A stretch of DNA of 64,000 nt from Acidobacteriota bacterium (GTDB lineage: Bacteria; Acidobacteriota; Terriglobia; Bryobacterales; Bryobacteraceae), in the NCBI GenBank assembly GCA_017307505.1, contig JAFKEE010000058.1, forward strand, positions 35,127 through 99,126. The letters are read 5' to 3'. The notes under the pieces are model-generated. The model was not told where the DNA came from. It searched no databases and worked only from the letters and a program-made list of their open reading frames with translations. Positions 35,058 to 42,902 of this stretch are shown here, one piece after another; the stretch's first letter is position 1; every line of letters starts with the position of its first letter. Both the position numbers and the translations under genes were made by a program.

Positions 35058-36320
35058 ATGGCACCCACCACCAGCCGGCAGAGGCTGCGGGACGCATTGG
35101 CCCATCGCCAGCCGGACCGGATCCCCATCGACTTCGGCGGCAGCGCGGTGACCGGTGTGCACGTCTCGTGCGTGGCGGCCTTGCGGGATTACTACGGCCT
35201 CGAGAAACGGCCCGTAAAGGTGCATGAGCCGTATCAGATGCTGGGTCTGGTGGAATCCGACCTGAGCGATGCTATGGGCCTGGATGTCACGGGAGTATTT
35301 CCCCGCAACACGATGTTCGGCTTTGCCAACGCAGAGTGGAAGGAATGGGACTTCCGCGGCCTGCCCGTGCTGGTCTCCACGGAATTCCGCACTCGGACCG
35401 AGGCCAACGGCGACATCCTCATCTATCCCGAAGGCGACGAGACCGCCGCGCCCAGCGGCCGCATGCCCCTGGGCAGCGCCTTCTTCGACACCATCGTCCG
35501 GCAGCCGCCGTTCGACGAGGATTCGCTGAACATCGAGGACAACCTGGAAGAGTTCACGCCGTTGAGCGAAGCGGACCTCGACCATCTCAGCGCCGGCGTC
35601 GCGGCCGCCCAACAGACCGGCAAGGGCATCCTCGCGACTTTCGGCGGCACCGCCTTCGGCGACATCGCCCTGGTGCCGGCTCCGTTCCTCAAGAACCCAA
35701 AGGGGATCCGCGACGTCGCCGAGTGGTACATGTCCACCAGCAGCCGCAAGGACTATGTCCACAAGATCTTCGCGTACCAGTGCGAGAACGGCATCCGGAA
35801 CCTCCAGCGCGTGCACGACCGCATCGGCGATGCCGTCGATGCCGTCTTCCTGTGCGGCACCGACTTCGGCACCCAGACCTCGCAATTCTGCTCGGTCCGG
35901 ACCCTGCGGGAGCTCTGGTTCCCCTACTACAAGGCCGTGAACGACTGGGTGCACAAAAACACCGGCTGGAAGTGCTTCAAGCACTCCTGCGGCAGCGTGG
36001 AGAAGTTCTTCGATTCCTTCATCGACGCGGGCTTCGACATCATCAACCCGGTCCAGTGTTCGGCCGTGGGCATGGACCCGGAAACCCTGAAGGCCAAGTA
36101 CGGCGACCGCCTGGTGTTCTGGGGCGGCGGCGTGGATACCCAGAAAACGCTCCCCTTCGGGACGCCGGATCAGGTGCGGGCCGAGGTCCTGCGCCGCTGC
36201 GAGATCTTCGCCCCCGGCGGCGGGTTCGTCTTCGATTCCATCCACAACGTGCAGGCGGGCACTCCCGTGGAAAACCTGGTGGCCATGCTGGACGCGGTGA
36301 AGGAATTCAACGGCCGCTGA
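35058..36320 (+). CDS. Uroporphyrinogen decarboxylase family (methyltransferase-like) protein
   Basis: A protein of 420 residues of the URO-D superfamily branch that includes corrinoid methyltransferases (MtaA/MtbA-type), not the 340-residue heme enzyme. Opening motif: RLRDALAHRQPDRIPIDFGG. Later: FLCGTDFGTQTSQFCSV, then the likely zinc site WKCFKHSCGSVEKFFDSFID, here quoted as FKHSCGSVEKF; NPVQCSAVGMDPETLKAKYG, here quoted as INPVQCSAVGMDPE; and LVFWGGGVDTQKTLPFG. Such paralogs are numerous in Acidobacteria; demethylation or methyl transfer of an unknown compound is plausible. GAGAGGAA precedes the ATG. It diverges from the sulfatase. Confidence 0.85.
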   Translation: MAPTTSRQRLRDALAHRQPDRIPIDFGGSAVTGVHVSCVAALRDYYGLEKRPVKVHEPYQMLGLVESDLSDAMGLDVTGVFPRNTMFGFANAEWKEWDFRGLPVLVSTEFRTRTEANGDILIYPEGDETAAPSGRMPLGSAFFDTIVRQPPFDEDSLNIEDNLEEFTPLSEADLDHLSAGVAAAQQTGKGILATFGGTAFGDIALVPAPFLKNPKGIRDVAEWYMSTSSRKDYVHKIFAYQCENGIRNLQRVHDRIGDAVDAVFLCGTDFGTQTSQFCSVRTLRELWFPYYKAVNDWVHKNTGWKCFKHSCGSVEKFFDSFIDAGFDIINPVQCSAVGMDPETLKAKYGDRLVFWGGGVDTQKTLPFGTPDQVRAEVLRRCEIFAPGGGFVFDSIHNVQAGTPVENLVAMLDAVKEFNGR

Positions 36321-36362
36321 GTTGACGGTATGCTGGAGGACTAGGTCCCGCATTTAGTCCTC

Positions 36363-37091
36363 ATGCCCCATCTGGAAATCTGGCAATGGCTGGTTGGCGC
36401 GCTCTGCGCGATGTGTGTCGGCGTGGCGAAAACCGGCTTGCCCGGGCTCGGCATCCTGGTGGTGCCGCTGATCATTCTCACGGTCGGCGACGCCCGTGCA
36501 TCCGCCGCCTGGCTGCTGCCGATGCTCTGCACCGCGGACCTGTTCGCGGTGATCTACTGGCGCCGGCACGCCGCCGCCGGACGGCTCTTCTCCCTTGTCC
36601 CCTGGGTTCTGCTCGGCATGGCCGGCGGAGCCCTCGCCCTGACTCTTAGGGAAGGCGTGCTGCGGCCTGTGGTGGGCGGCATCGTCCTGGTGATGCTGAT
36701 CGCCTACCTGTGGCGGAAGTACGCGAAGAACGGCATGGCCGTGACTCCGCACCCGGTCCTGTACGGCGCCACAGCCGGTTTCGCCACCACGGTGGCCAAC
36801 GCAGCCGGACCGGTGATGAGCCTCTACCTTCTCAGCAAGAAACTCCCCAAGGAGGAGTTCATCGCCACCGGCGCCTGGTTCTTCTTCATCATCAATCTGA
36901 CCAAGGTGCCCATCTACGCCTACCATGGCCTCTTCAGCCGGCAGTCGCTCACTTTCGATGCCCTGATGGTGCCGGCCGTGATGGTAGGGGCCATCGGCGG
37001 CCGCAAGCTGGTCCCGCACATCCCCGAGAAGGTCTTCGAAGCCCTGATCGTGATCCTGACCGCCGCCTCTACCCTCTTCCTTTTCCGATAA
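36363..37091 (+). CDS. TauE/SafE family sulfite/anion exporter
   Basis: A protein of 242 residues with about eight membrane helices in two repeats. The family's opening LVGALCAMCVGVAKTGLPGLG and the second-repeat ATAGFATTVANAAGPVMSLY, here quoted as GVAKTGLPGLG and ATTVANAAGPVMSLYLL, are diagnostic. TauE/SafE proteins export sulfite, sulfoacetate or related organosulfur anions. Its position beside a sulfatase and a URO-D family protein is suggestive of sulfur-compound handling, but operon structure is not shown. Its last 23 bases overlap the 3' end of the convergent acetate kinase gene. Confidence 0.9.
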   Translation: MPHLEIWQWLVGALCAMCVGVAKTGLPGLGILVVPLIILTVGDARASAAWLLPMLCTADLFAVIYWRRHAAAGRLFSLVPWVLLGMAGGALALTLREGVLRPVVGGIVLVMLIAYLWRKYAKNGMAVTPHPVLYGATAGFATTVANAAGPVMSLYLLSKKLPKEEFIATGAWFFFIINLTKVPIYAYHGLFSRQSLTFDALMVPAVMVGAIGGRKLVPHIPEKVFEALIVILTAASTLFLFR

Positions 37092-38133
37092 GACGGGCCG
37101 TGTCCCGGGCGATGAGCAGTTCCTCGTTGGTCGGAATGACCAGAACTTCCACCCCGCCCAGGTTCTCCAGCCCCTCCATGATCTCGTCCCGGATCTCCGG
37201 CCGGTTCTCGCCGATCCCGCCGGTAAAGACGACGGCATCCGCGCCGCCCAAAACCGCCCAGAAGGCCCCAATGTATTTCTTCACCCGGTAGCAGAACACT
37301 TCCACCGCGATGCGGGCGCGCGGGTCCCCCTCCTGCGCCGCATGCACCAGATCGCGCATGTCGTTGGACCGGCCGGACAAGCCCAGCAGCCCGCTGCGGT
37401 GAATCAGCAGTCGCTCGATCTCGTCGAGGGTCATGCCTTTCTGGCGGGCCAGGTGGAAAATGACGCCGATGTCGATGTCCCCGGAACGCGTCCCCATCAC
37501 CAGCCCCTCTTGCGGAGTGAGCCCCATCGAAATATCGACAGCCTTCCCTCCGTGGATCGCCGCCACGGAGCACCCATTGCCCAGATGGCAGGTGATTAAC
37601 TTCACCTCTTCCGGAGGAATCCCCAACTGCTCAGCGGCCTTCCCCGTGACGTAGCGGTGCGACGTGCCATGGAAGCCGTAGCGCCGGATGTGGTCCGACT
37701 CGTACAGCTCATAGGGCACGGCGTAGAGGAATGCCCGGCGCGGAATGGTGTGGAAAAAGGCCGTGTCAAAAACCGCCACATGGGGCACGTCCGGCAGCAG
37801 CGCATGGGCGGCGCGGTAGCAGGCCAGGTGATGGGGATTGTGGAGCGGCGCCAGGGAGCAGCAGTCCGCGATGGCCCGCTCGACATCCAGGTCGATCAGC
37901 GCGGAAGCTTTGAAGCGCTCGCCGCCATGCACGACACGATGCCCCACCCCGTCGATGGACCCGAGATTGGGCAGGATCTCCTCTACGGCTTCGGTGTGAT
38001 TGTGGACCGGGCTGCCCGCCGCGCCAATCCGCTCGACGGCGCCTTTCACGACAACGTGTTCATCGCGCACACCGGTCTCGATGAGCTGGTATTTGAGGGA
38101 CGAGCTGCCCGCGTTCAGGACTAGGATCCGCAT
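37069..38133 (-). CDS. ackA: Acetate kinase
   Basis: A protein of 354 residues, a little shorter than the usual 395-400. The start at 38133 has AGAGGTAG upstream. Motifs: LNAGSSSLKYQL, GHRVVHGGERF, FDTAFFHTIP, RYGFHGTSHRYV, CHLGNGCSVAAI, GLVMGTRSGDID, GLLGLSGRSNDMR and FTGGIGENRPEIRDEI. It interconverts acetate/ATP and acetyl phosphate/ADP. No phosphotransacetylase or phosphoketolase gene lies in the window, so its partner is elsewhere. The protein ends inside the convergent TauE gene. Confidence 0.95.
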   Translation of the reverse strand: MRILVLNAGSSSLKYQLIETGVRDEHVVVKGAVERIGAAGSPVHNHTEAVEEILPNLGSIDGVGHRVVHGGERFKASALIDLDVERAIADCCSLAPLHNPHHLACYRAAHALLPDVPHVAVFDTAFFHTIPRRAFLYAVPYELYESDHIRRYGFHGTSHRYVTGKAAEQLGIPPEEVKLITCHLGNGCSVAAIHGGKAVDISMGLTPQEGLVMGTRSGDIDIGVIFHLARQKGMTLDEIERLLIHRSGLLGLSGRSNDMRDLVHAAQEGDPRARIAVEVFCYRVKKYIGAFWAVLGGADAVVFTGGIGENRPEIRDEIMEGLENLGGVEVLVIPTNEELLIARDTARLIGKGRG

Positions 38134-38166
38134 GAGGCTACCTCTGTACTGTAAATCATTACCTTC

Positions 38167-38196
38167 TTGCACGTTATTCGGGCCTCTTGGTATGAT
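38167..38196 (+). promoter_or_regulatory. Promoter of the radical SAM gene (near-leaderless)
   Basis: TTGCAC (38167-38172), an 18-base spacer and TATGAT (38191-38196) form a good sigma70-like promoter. Transcription would begin about 38203, two bases before the start codon at 38205, giving an almost leaderless message; no Shine-Dalgarno sequence precedes the ATG. Confidence 0.55.
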
Positions 38197-38204
38197 TTAG
38201 GTTC

Positions 38205-39236
38205 ATGCGCAAGGTTCCCATTGGCCAGTCACTGAGGATCATCGGACAGGGATCGATGAATTGGCTCGCGCAGCGTCCCATCGTTGTCTCTTTCGAAGTC
38301 ACCGATTCCTGCACCTGCTATTGCCGGCACTGTGATCACGGCGGACCGAAGGACGATTCCAAGAACATGCGGCCGGCCGATTACCGGCACTACACGGAAA
38401 CGTTGAAACCGTGTGTCGTCCAGGTCTCCGGCGGCGAGCCGCTGATGCGTGACGACCTCAGCGACGTGGTCCGCAACATCAAGCTCGCGAATGGCTTGCC
38501 CTACATCATCCTGGTGTCGAGCTGGTCGCTGATGACGCCGCAGCGCTATCTTGAACTGCGCGATGCGGGCGTCGACCAGTTCTCGGTGTCGCTCGACTTT
38601 CCGGACAGCCGCCACGACGAGTTCCGCATGTATCCGGGCCTCTACTCGCACCTGAACGACGTTATCCCGGCCTGCGCGAAGTACGGATTTGACGACATCG
38701 TCCTGAATACCTGCATCACCGCCGCCAACGTCGGCGAGATCAACGGCGCGGCGGACCAGGCCCACCAGTGGGGTGTGAACATCTGCTACAGCGCCTACTC
38801 CGCCCGGCGCACCGGCTGCCGCGAGCTGTTCCCCGGAGCGCCGGATCAGTTGGCCCTCCTGAACGCTCAGTTGGACCGCATCGAAGAACGCCGCGACGAA
38901 TCGAACTGGATCGTCAGCGCACCCACCACCATCGACGCCACCCGGCAGTACTTTGAAACCGGAGGAGCGCCAGGCTGCAAGGCGGGCCTCCGATTCCTGG
39001 TCGTCACGGCCGACGGCATGCTGCAACCGTGCTCGATGCAGTTCAAACGCTACAAACTGGAAGACCAGGCCAGGATGGTCAACGAGTTCACCCTGCACAA
39101 CCAGTGCGATGAGTGCTACGTGGCCATCCGCTCCAATCTGGACAAGAGTTTCCCGCAGCTCCTGCGGGAGAACGTCAGCAACTACCTCAGCTTCAGCAGC
39201 TCGAACAAGCCCAAGTCGGCCGGCGCGGGCTGCTGA
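38205..39236 (+). CDS. Radical SAM protein with C-terminal SPASM-like cysteines
   Basis: A protein of 343 residues. The SAM-cluster motif is CTCYCRHC (Cys36, Cys40, Cys43, with an extra Cys38), followed by QVSGGEPLMRDDL. The C-terminal part has additional cysteines (GAPGCKAGLRFL, LQPCSMQF, HNQCDECYVAI) arranged like a short SPASM or twitch domain for an auxiliary iron-sulfur cluster, and the protein ends in GC. HpnH-like and peptide-modifying radical SAM enzymes share this build. No precursor peptide or partner gene is adjacent, so the substrate is unknown. It is expressed from a near-leaderless promoter divergent from ackA. Confidence 0.85.
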   Translation: MRKVPIGQSLRIIGQGSMNWLAQRPIVVSFEVTDSCTCYCRHCDHGGPKDDSKNMRPADYRHYTETLKPCVVQVSGGEPLMRDDLSDVVRNIKLANGLPYIILVSSWSLMTPQRYLELRDAGVDQFSVSLDFPDSRHDEFRMYPGLYSHLNDVIPACAKYGFDDIVLNTCITAANVGEINGAADQAHQWGVNICYSAYSARRTGCRELFPGAPDQLALLNAQLDRIEERRDESNWIVSAPTTIDATRQYFETGGAPGCKAGLRFLVVTADGMLQPCSMQFKRYKLEDQARMVNEFTLHNQCDECYVAIRSNLDKSFPQLLRENVSNYLSFSSSNKPKSAGAGC

Positions 39237-39244
39237 CCCGCCGT

Positions 39245-40231
39245 CTACGGCACCTTGACGAGAACCTTGCCCATCGGCCCCTCGGCCAGCCGGGCAAACG
39301 CCTGCTTCACATCCTCAAACGGGTAGACGTGATCAACCACGGGCCGCCGGCCCATCGCGTCCAGCCGGCGGACAATCTCCGCCCAGGCGCTCTGCGCTCC
39401 CTCCGGCGTGAAGTCCGACACCGCAACGCCGCCAATCCGGTTGCGGCGGAAAAAGAGCGTGGCGGTATTGAAGTCAGGCACGGTGCCCGCGCTACGGCCC
39501 ACGACACTGATCCGCCCGCCATAGCCGAGCATGGCGATCACCTGCGAGAACAGCGGTCCGGCCACGCTATCCACGACGAAGTCGACCTTGCGCGGAGCAA
39601 TGGCCGTCATCACTTTCTTGCGCAGGGCAGGATCCGCCGGATCGAACACAAAGTCGGCGCCCAACTGGCGGACTGTTTCACTCTTCTCCGGGTTGCGCGA
39701 AAGGCCCACCACCGTCGCCCCCATCGACTTGGCCAGCAGCACGCTGCCGACCCCAACTCCACCGGAAGCGCCCGTCACCAGGACGACCTGCCCTGCCCGC
39801 GGCAGCTCGCCCCACTGGGCAAGGGCTTGCCAGGCGGTGAGGAAGACCAGCGGCGCGCCGGCCATCTGCTCCTGAGTCCAGCCGGCCGGGACCTGCGTCA
39901 CACTCGCCGCCGGCACGACGGTCCGGCTCGCCAGCGTACCCCAGGCCTCCACGCCCGCATCACAGCGCAGAATGCCGACGACATCCCCGGGACGGACGGT
40001 CGTGACGCCCGCCCCCACCACGCGCACAGTGCCGACGCCGTCGCGGCCCAGAATGTGGGGCAGCGCGGGTTTGGCGGGGTATTGGGCCAGTGCCAGGAAA
40101 GCATCCGCCGGATTCAGGCCGGCCAGGTGCATCTCGAGTTGCACCTCGCCGGGCCCGGGTTGCGGATCAGGCACCTCGGCCAGACGGAGCTTCTCGACGC
40201 CTTCAAAGGATTCCATGAGCCATGCGCGCAT
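39245..40231 (-). CDS. Quinone oxidoreductase-like MDR family NAD(P)-dependent reductase
   Basis: A medium-chain reductase of 328 residues without the catalytic-zinc motif of true alcohol dehydrogenases. Motifs: LRLAEVPDPQPGPGEVQLEMH, here quoted as VPDPQPGPGEVQLEMHLAG; HILGRDGVGTV; the Rossmann VLVTGASGGVGVGSVLLAKSMG, here quoted as VTGASGGVGVGSVLLAKS; and the C-terminal DHVYPFEDVKQAFARLAEG, here quoted as YPFEDVKQAFARL. It likely reduces quinones or conjugated enones with NADPH. It ends nine bases from the convergent radical SAM stop. The rhomboid gene lies upstream on the same strand, 22 bases away, so they may share a transcript. Confidence 0.88.
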   Translation of the reverse strand: MRAWLMESFEGVEKLRLAEVPDPQPGPGEVQLEMHLAGLNPADAFLALAQYPAKPALPHILGRDGVGTVRVVGAGVTTVRPGDVVGILRCDAGVEAWGTLASRTVVPAASVTQVPAGWTQEQMAGAPLVFLTAWQALAQWGELPRAGQVVLVTGASGGVGVGSVLLAKSMGATVVGLSRNPEKSETVRQLGADFVFDPADPALRKKVMTAIAPRKVDFVVDSVAGPLFSQVIAMLGYGGRISVVGRSAGTVPDFNTATLFFRRNRIGGVAVSDFTPEGAQSAWAEIVRRLDAMGRRPVVDHVYPFEDVKQAFARLAEGPMGKVLVKVP

Positions 40232-40253
40232 GGCCTCATTATCGCCTCAGAGT

Positions 40254-41078
40254 CTAGACGGACGCTATGCTCTGCAACCAGAGGAAGAGACGGAAGTAGG
40301 CGTACGCCGTAAGAGCCGCCGAGAGTCCGGCCAGGATGCTCCAGATGCGCTCGCGCGTGATATCGAATTCGCGAGGCGTGCCGGCCGCCCAGGCGACGAC
40401 GAAACCAGTGGCCATCCCGCCCAGGTGGGCGGCGTTGTCGACCCGAAATCCGGGCAGCAGGCCCCACAGCAGACCGTAAATGGCCCAGCGGATGTAGAAG
40501 GCCTTGATGTCCGCCGCCTGCGAGGAATTGCGGTGGATCACGCCAATGGCGATCATGGCGCCGATCAGGCCAAACAGCCCCGCCGACGCGCCAACCGTCA
40601 GTTGCGTTCCGCGCAGCATGCTCAACGCAAAACCGCCCATGGTCGAAAGGATGTAAATGACGGCCATCCGCTTCGGCCCGTAGATTTCCTCGGCGTGACG
40701 GCCCACATCCATGAGCGCCCACATGTTAAAACCGATGTGCATCAGGCCGCCGTGCAGAAACCCGGCCGTGATAATGCGCCACCACTGGCCGCCAAAGACG
40801 CCCTCCGGCAGCGCGGCGCCATACCGGATCAGCGCATTGGTCTCGCCGACCTTGGCCGAGGCCAGCATGGTCACCAGGTACATGCCGATGTTGATGGTCA
40901 GCAGCAGTACCGTGACGAATTGGGCAGAAGGGATCAGGCCGCCGAACAGGTCGGCGCCGCCCAGGCGCTCCTTGGCGGGAGGACCAACGGGCGTGTCGCA
41001 ATACGGACAAACCTTGTCGCTGGTGGTGATAAAGGCCCGGCAATGCGGGCACATACGGCGAGTTTCCACTGCTTTCAT
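40254..41078 (-). CDS. Rhomboid family intramembrane serine protease with N-terminal zinc ribbon
   Basis: A protein of 274 residues. An N-terminal zinc-ribbon-like motif (CPHCRAFITTSDKVCPYC) precedes a six-helix rhomboid core: WWRIITAGFLHGGLMHIGFNMWAL, here quoted as ITAGFLHGGLMHIGFNMW; the catalytic serine in GASAGLFGLIGA; and the catalytic histidine in DNAAHLGGMATG. Rhomboids cut membrane proteins within or next to their transmembrane segments. The zinc ribbon is a common add-on in Acidobacteria and Firmicutes forms. It diverges from the cpaB-tadBC genes; whether it processes pilus or exosortase substrates is only speculation. Confidence 0.92.
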   Translation of the reverse strand: MKAVETRRMCPHCRAFITTSDKVCPYCDTPVGPPAKERLGGADLFGGLIPSAQFVTVLLLTINIGMYLVTMLASAKVGETNALIRYGAALPEGVFGGQWWRIITAGFLHGGLMHIGFNMWALMDVGRHAEEIYGPKRMAVIYILSTMGGFALSMLRGTQLTVGASAGLFGLIGAMIAIGVIHRNSSQAADIKAFYIRWAIYGLLWGLLPGFRVDNAAHLGGMATGFVVAWAAGTPREFDITRERIWSILAGLSAALTAYAYFRLFLWLQSIASV

Positions 41079-41123
41079 TGTAGCGGTCCGGGGGTACGAA
41101 CCGTCTCAGGTTCAAACTCGGAG

Positions 41124-41221
41124 GTACTAGGGCCTTCGCCCAATATGAGCCGATATGTGTGCATGTTGTACTGGGGCAGGACTGGTAACAGTAGGAGAAC
41201 CGTACCAGTCCGCCTCGAGGT
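41124..41221 (+). promoter_or_regulatory. cpaB leader with GTACYRG cluster and a stem-loop exposing AGGAG
   Basis: Three GTACYRG heptamers lie at 41124, 41168 and 41202. GGACTGGTA (41179-41187) pairs perfectly with TACCAGTCC (41203-41211) around a 15-base loop that displays AGGAG (41193-41197). A second ribosome-binding site, GAGGT (41217-41221), then precedes the ATG at 41227. The arrangement suggests control of tad expression at the RNA or DNA level; the regulator is unknown. Confidence 0.45.
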
Positions 41222-41226
41222 ACGCG

Positions 41227-41925
41227 ATGAAACGGAATCTGATGCCGCTGTTGGGGGTCGCCTTTGTGGCGGCCGTCGTGGCGACGGGAATCTTCTACGG
41301 GCTGTTGATTCCGCGGCTGCGGGGTTCGGCTTCGGCCGACAATCCGCGCACGGCGGTGATGGCAGTCCGGGCCCTGGACCGCGGGGCAGTGTTGCGGCAG
41401 GAAGATGTGAAGGTCGTGGATTTTGACCAGAAGGCACTGCCGCCGAATGCCATTCCGGTTCCGGACCAGGCCGTCGGGCTGACGCTGCTCGAACCGGTCT
41501 CTCCCAACCAGCCCATCACCACCTTGCACGTGGCCCGCCGCGGTTCGACGGGCGGCCCCTCGCTGGCCATCCCGGCCGGACGCCGTGCCGTCAGCATCCA
41601 CCCCATTGATTCCAGTGGTGTTGTGGCCATGATCCGGTCAGGCAGCCGGGTAGACATCCAGGTACTGGACACCCGCGGCACCCAACAGTTGCGCCGGATG
41701 CTGGAAGACGTCGAAGTCCTCAGCGTCGCCGGCAACGAGCCCGGCAACGGCCGCCCTGTCATCACGCTCCTGGTTTCCCCGAACGACGCGGACCGCCTCA
41801 GCCTGGCGGACGCCACGCTCCAGTTGCGGCTCATCCTGCGCAATCCGAACGACCGCTCGGTGGACGGCGCCAAAAGCGTCGCGCCCGCCGCCCTGTTGAG
41901 CGCTTCCACCCCAGTACACCCCTAA
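41227..41925 (+). CDS. cpaB: Flp pilus assembly protein CpaB (RcpC)
   Basis: A protein of 232 residues with one N-terminal membrane helix (PLLGVAFVAAVVATGIFYGL) and an SAF/antifreeze-like domain (VLRQEDVKVVDFDQKALPPNA), followed by the CpaB core (RRAVSIHPIDSSGVVAMIRSG, here quoted as AVSIHPIDSSGVVAMI; VDIQVLDTRG; DVEVLSVAG; PVITLLVSPNDADRLSLAD). GAGGT stands before ATG 41227. CpaB sits in the periplasm and helps the secretin of Tad pili assemble. It is the first gene of cpaB-tadB-tadC; tadB starts five bases after its stop. Confidence 0.9.
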   Translation: MKRNLMPLLGVAFVAAVVATGIFYGLLIPRLRGSASADNPRTAVMAVRALDRGAVLRQEDVKVVDFDQKALPPNAIPVPDQAVGLTLLEPVSPNQPITTLHVARRGSTGGPSLAIPAGRRAVSIHPIDSSGVVAMIRSGSRVDIQVLDTRGTQQLRRMLEDVEVLSVAGNEPGNGRPVITLLVSPNDADRLSLADATLQLRLILRNPNDRSVDGAKSVAPAALLSASTPVHP

Positions 41926-41929
41926 GCCC

Positions 41930-42895
41930 ATGCTCAGCCTCGTCGTCTTCCTGATGATGTTCGGCACCGCGTTCCTGACGGCACTGCTCGCGGTGTCGTT
42001 CTACTGGGCCTCGATGCATGTCCGCGCGCGCCGCGCCGGCACGGAACTGGTCCTGGAGACAGGCGAGCGGGATGGAGAACCGCAGGTCATCAAGGAAGAG
42101 GACCTCAGCACGATCAAAGTCTGGTCGCTGCTCCTGGAGAAGTTCAGCCACGTCGAAGAACTGCGGGCCATGATCGCGGAAGCGAACCTGCGCTGGTCTG
42201 TCGGCCGGGTCACGCTGATGATGCTGCTGGGCGGCACGGCCACCGGCGCCCTGCTGTGGCAGATCGAGATCATCCCGCTGGTCCCCTCCGCTCTGATTGT
42301 CGCGGCCGTGGTGGCCAGCCCCTACCTCTACATCCGCCGTCTGCGGCGCAAACGGTTCGAGACCTTCGCCGCGCAGTTCCCGGAAGCATTGGATTCGATG
42401 ACCCGGGCTCTCAAGGCCGGCTATCCCCTGTCCTCCGCCGTGGAACTGCTGGCGCTGGAACAACCGGAGCCGCTCTCGTCCGAAATGCGGCGCACCCGCG
42501 AGGAATGGAATCTCGGCGTGGGCTGGGATCAGGCTCTGGATAATCTGGCGGACCGCATCCCGGTCCCCGAGGTCAGGCTGTTCGTGGCCGCGGTGAAACT
42601 GCAGAACCGTGTTGGTGGACGCCTGAACGATGTGCTCGGACGCCTTGGCGAGACGATGCGCGACAACAGCGCCCTGGAAAGCGAAGTCCGCGCGGTCTCC
42701 GCTCACAGCCGCATCACCGGCACGGTCCTGACCATTGTTCCCATCATGATCGGCGTGCTCATGTTCGTGGTCAATCCGGAGTATATGGGCATCATGCTGC
42801 GGCGCCCGGAAGGCCGGGCGATGCTGGGCGCGGCCGCGCTGGCGAACGTGGTCGCCCATTTCGTGATCAAACGCGTAGCCCAGGTGAGGATGTGA
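41930..42895 (+). CDS. tadB: Tad pilus inner-membrane platform protein TadB (T2SSF)
   Basis: A protein of 321 residues with an N-terminal helix (VVFLMMFGTAFLTALLAVSFYW), a pair of central helices (VTLMMLLGGTATGALLW, IPLVPSALIVAAVVASPYLYI) and the type II secretion F domain (FAAQFPEALDSMTRALKAGYPLSSAVELL, here quoted as FPEALDSMTRALKAGYPLSS), ending with a C-terminal helix pair. TadB and TadC form the platform through which pilins are extruded. Close to cpaB and tadC (gaps of 5 and 7 bases), it is certainly in the same operon. The ATPase TadA and secretin CpaC are missing from the neighbourhood. Confidence 0.9.
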   Translation: MLSLVVFLMMFGTAFLTALLAVSFYWASMHVRARRAGTELVLETGERDGEPQVIKEEDLSTIKVWSLLLEKFSHVEELRAMIAEANLRWSVGRVTLMMLLGGTATGALLWQIEIIPLVPSALIVAAVVASPYLYIRRLRRKRFETFAAQFPEALDSMTRALKAGYPLSSAVELLALEQPEPLSSEMRRTREEWNLGVGWDQALDNLADRIPVPEVRLFVAAVKLQNRVGGRLNDVLGRLGETMRDNSALESEVRAVSAHSRITGTVLTIVPIMIGVLMFVVNPEYMGIMLRRPEGRAMLGAAALANVVAHFVIKRVAQVRM

Positions 42896-42902
42896 GGCAG
42901 AC

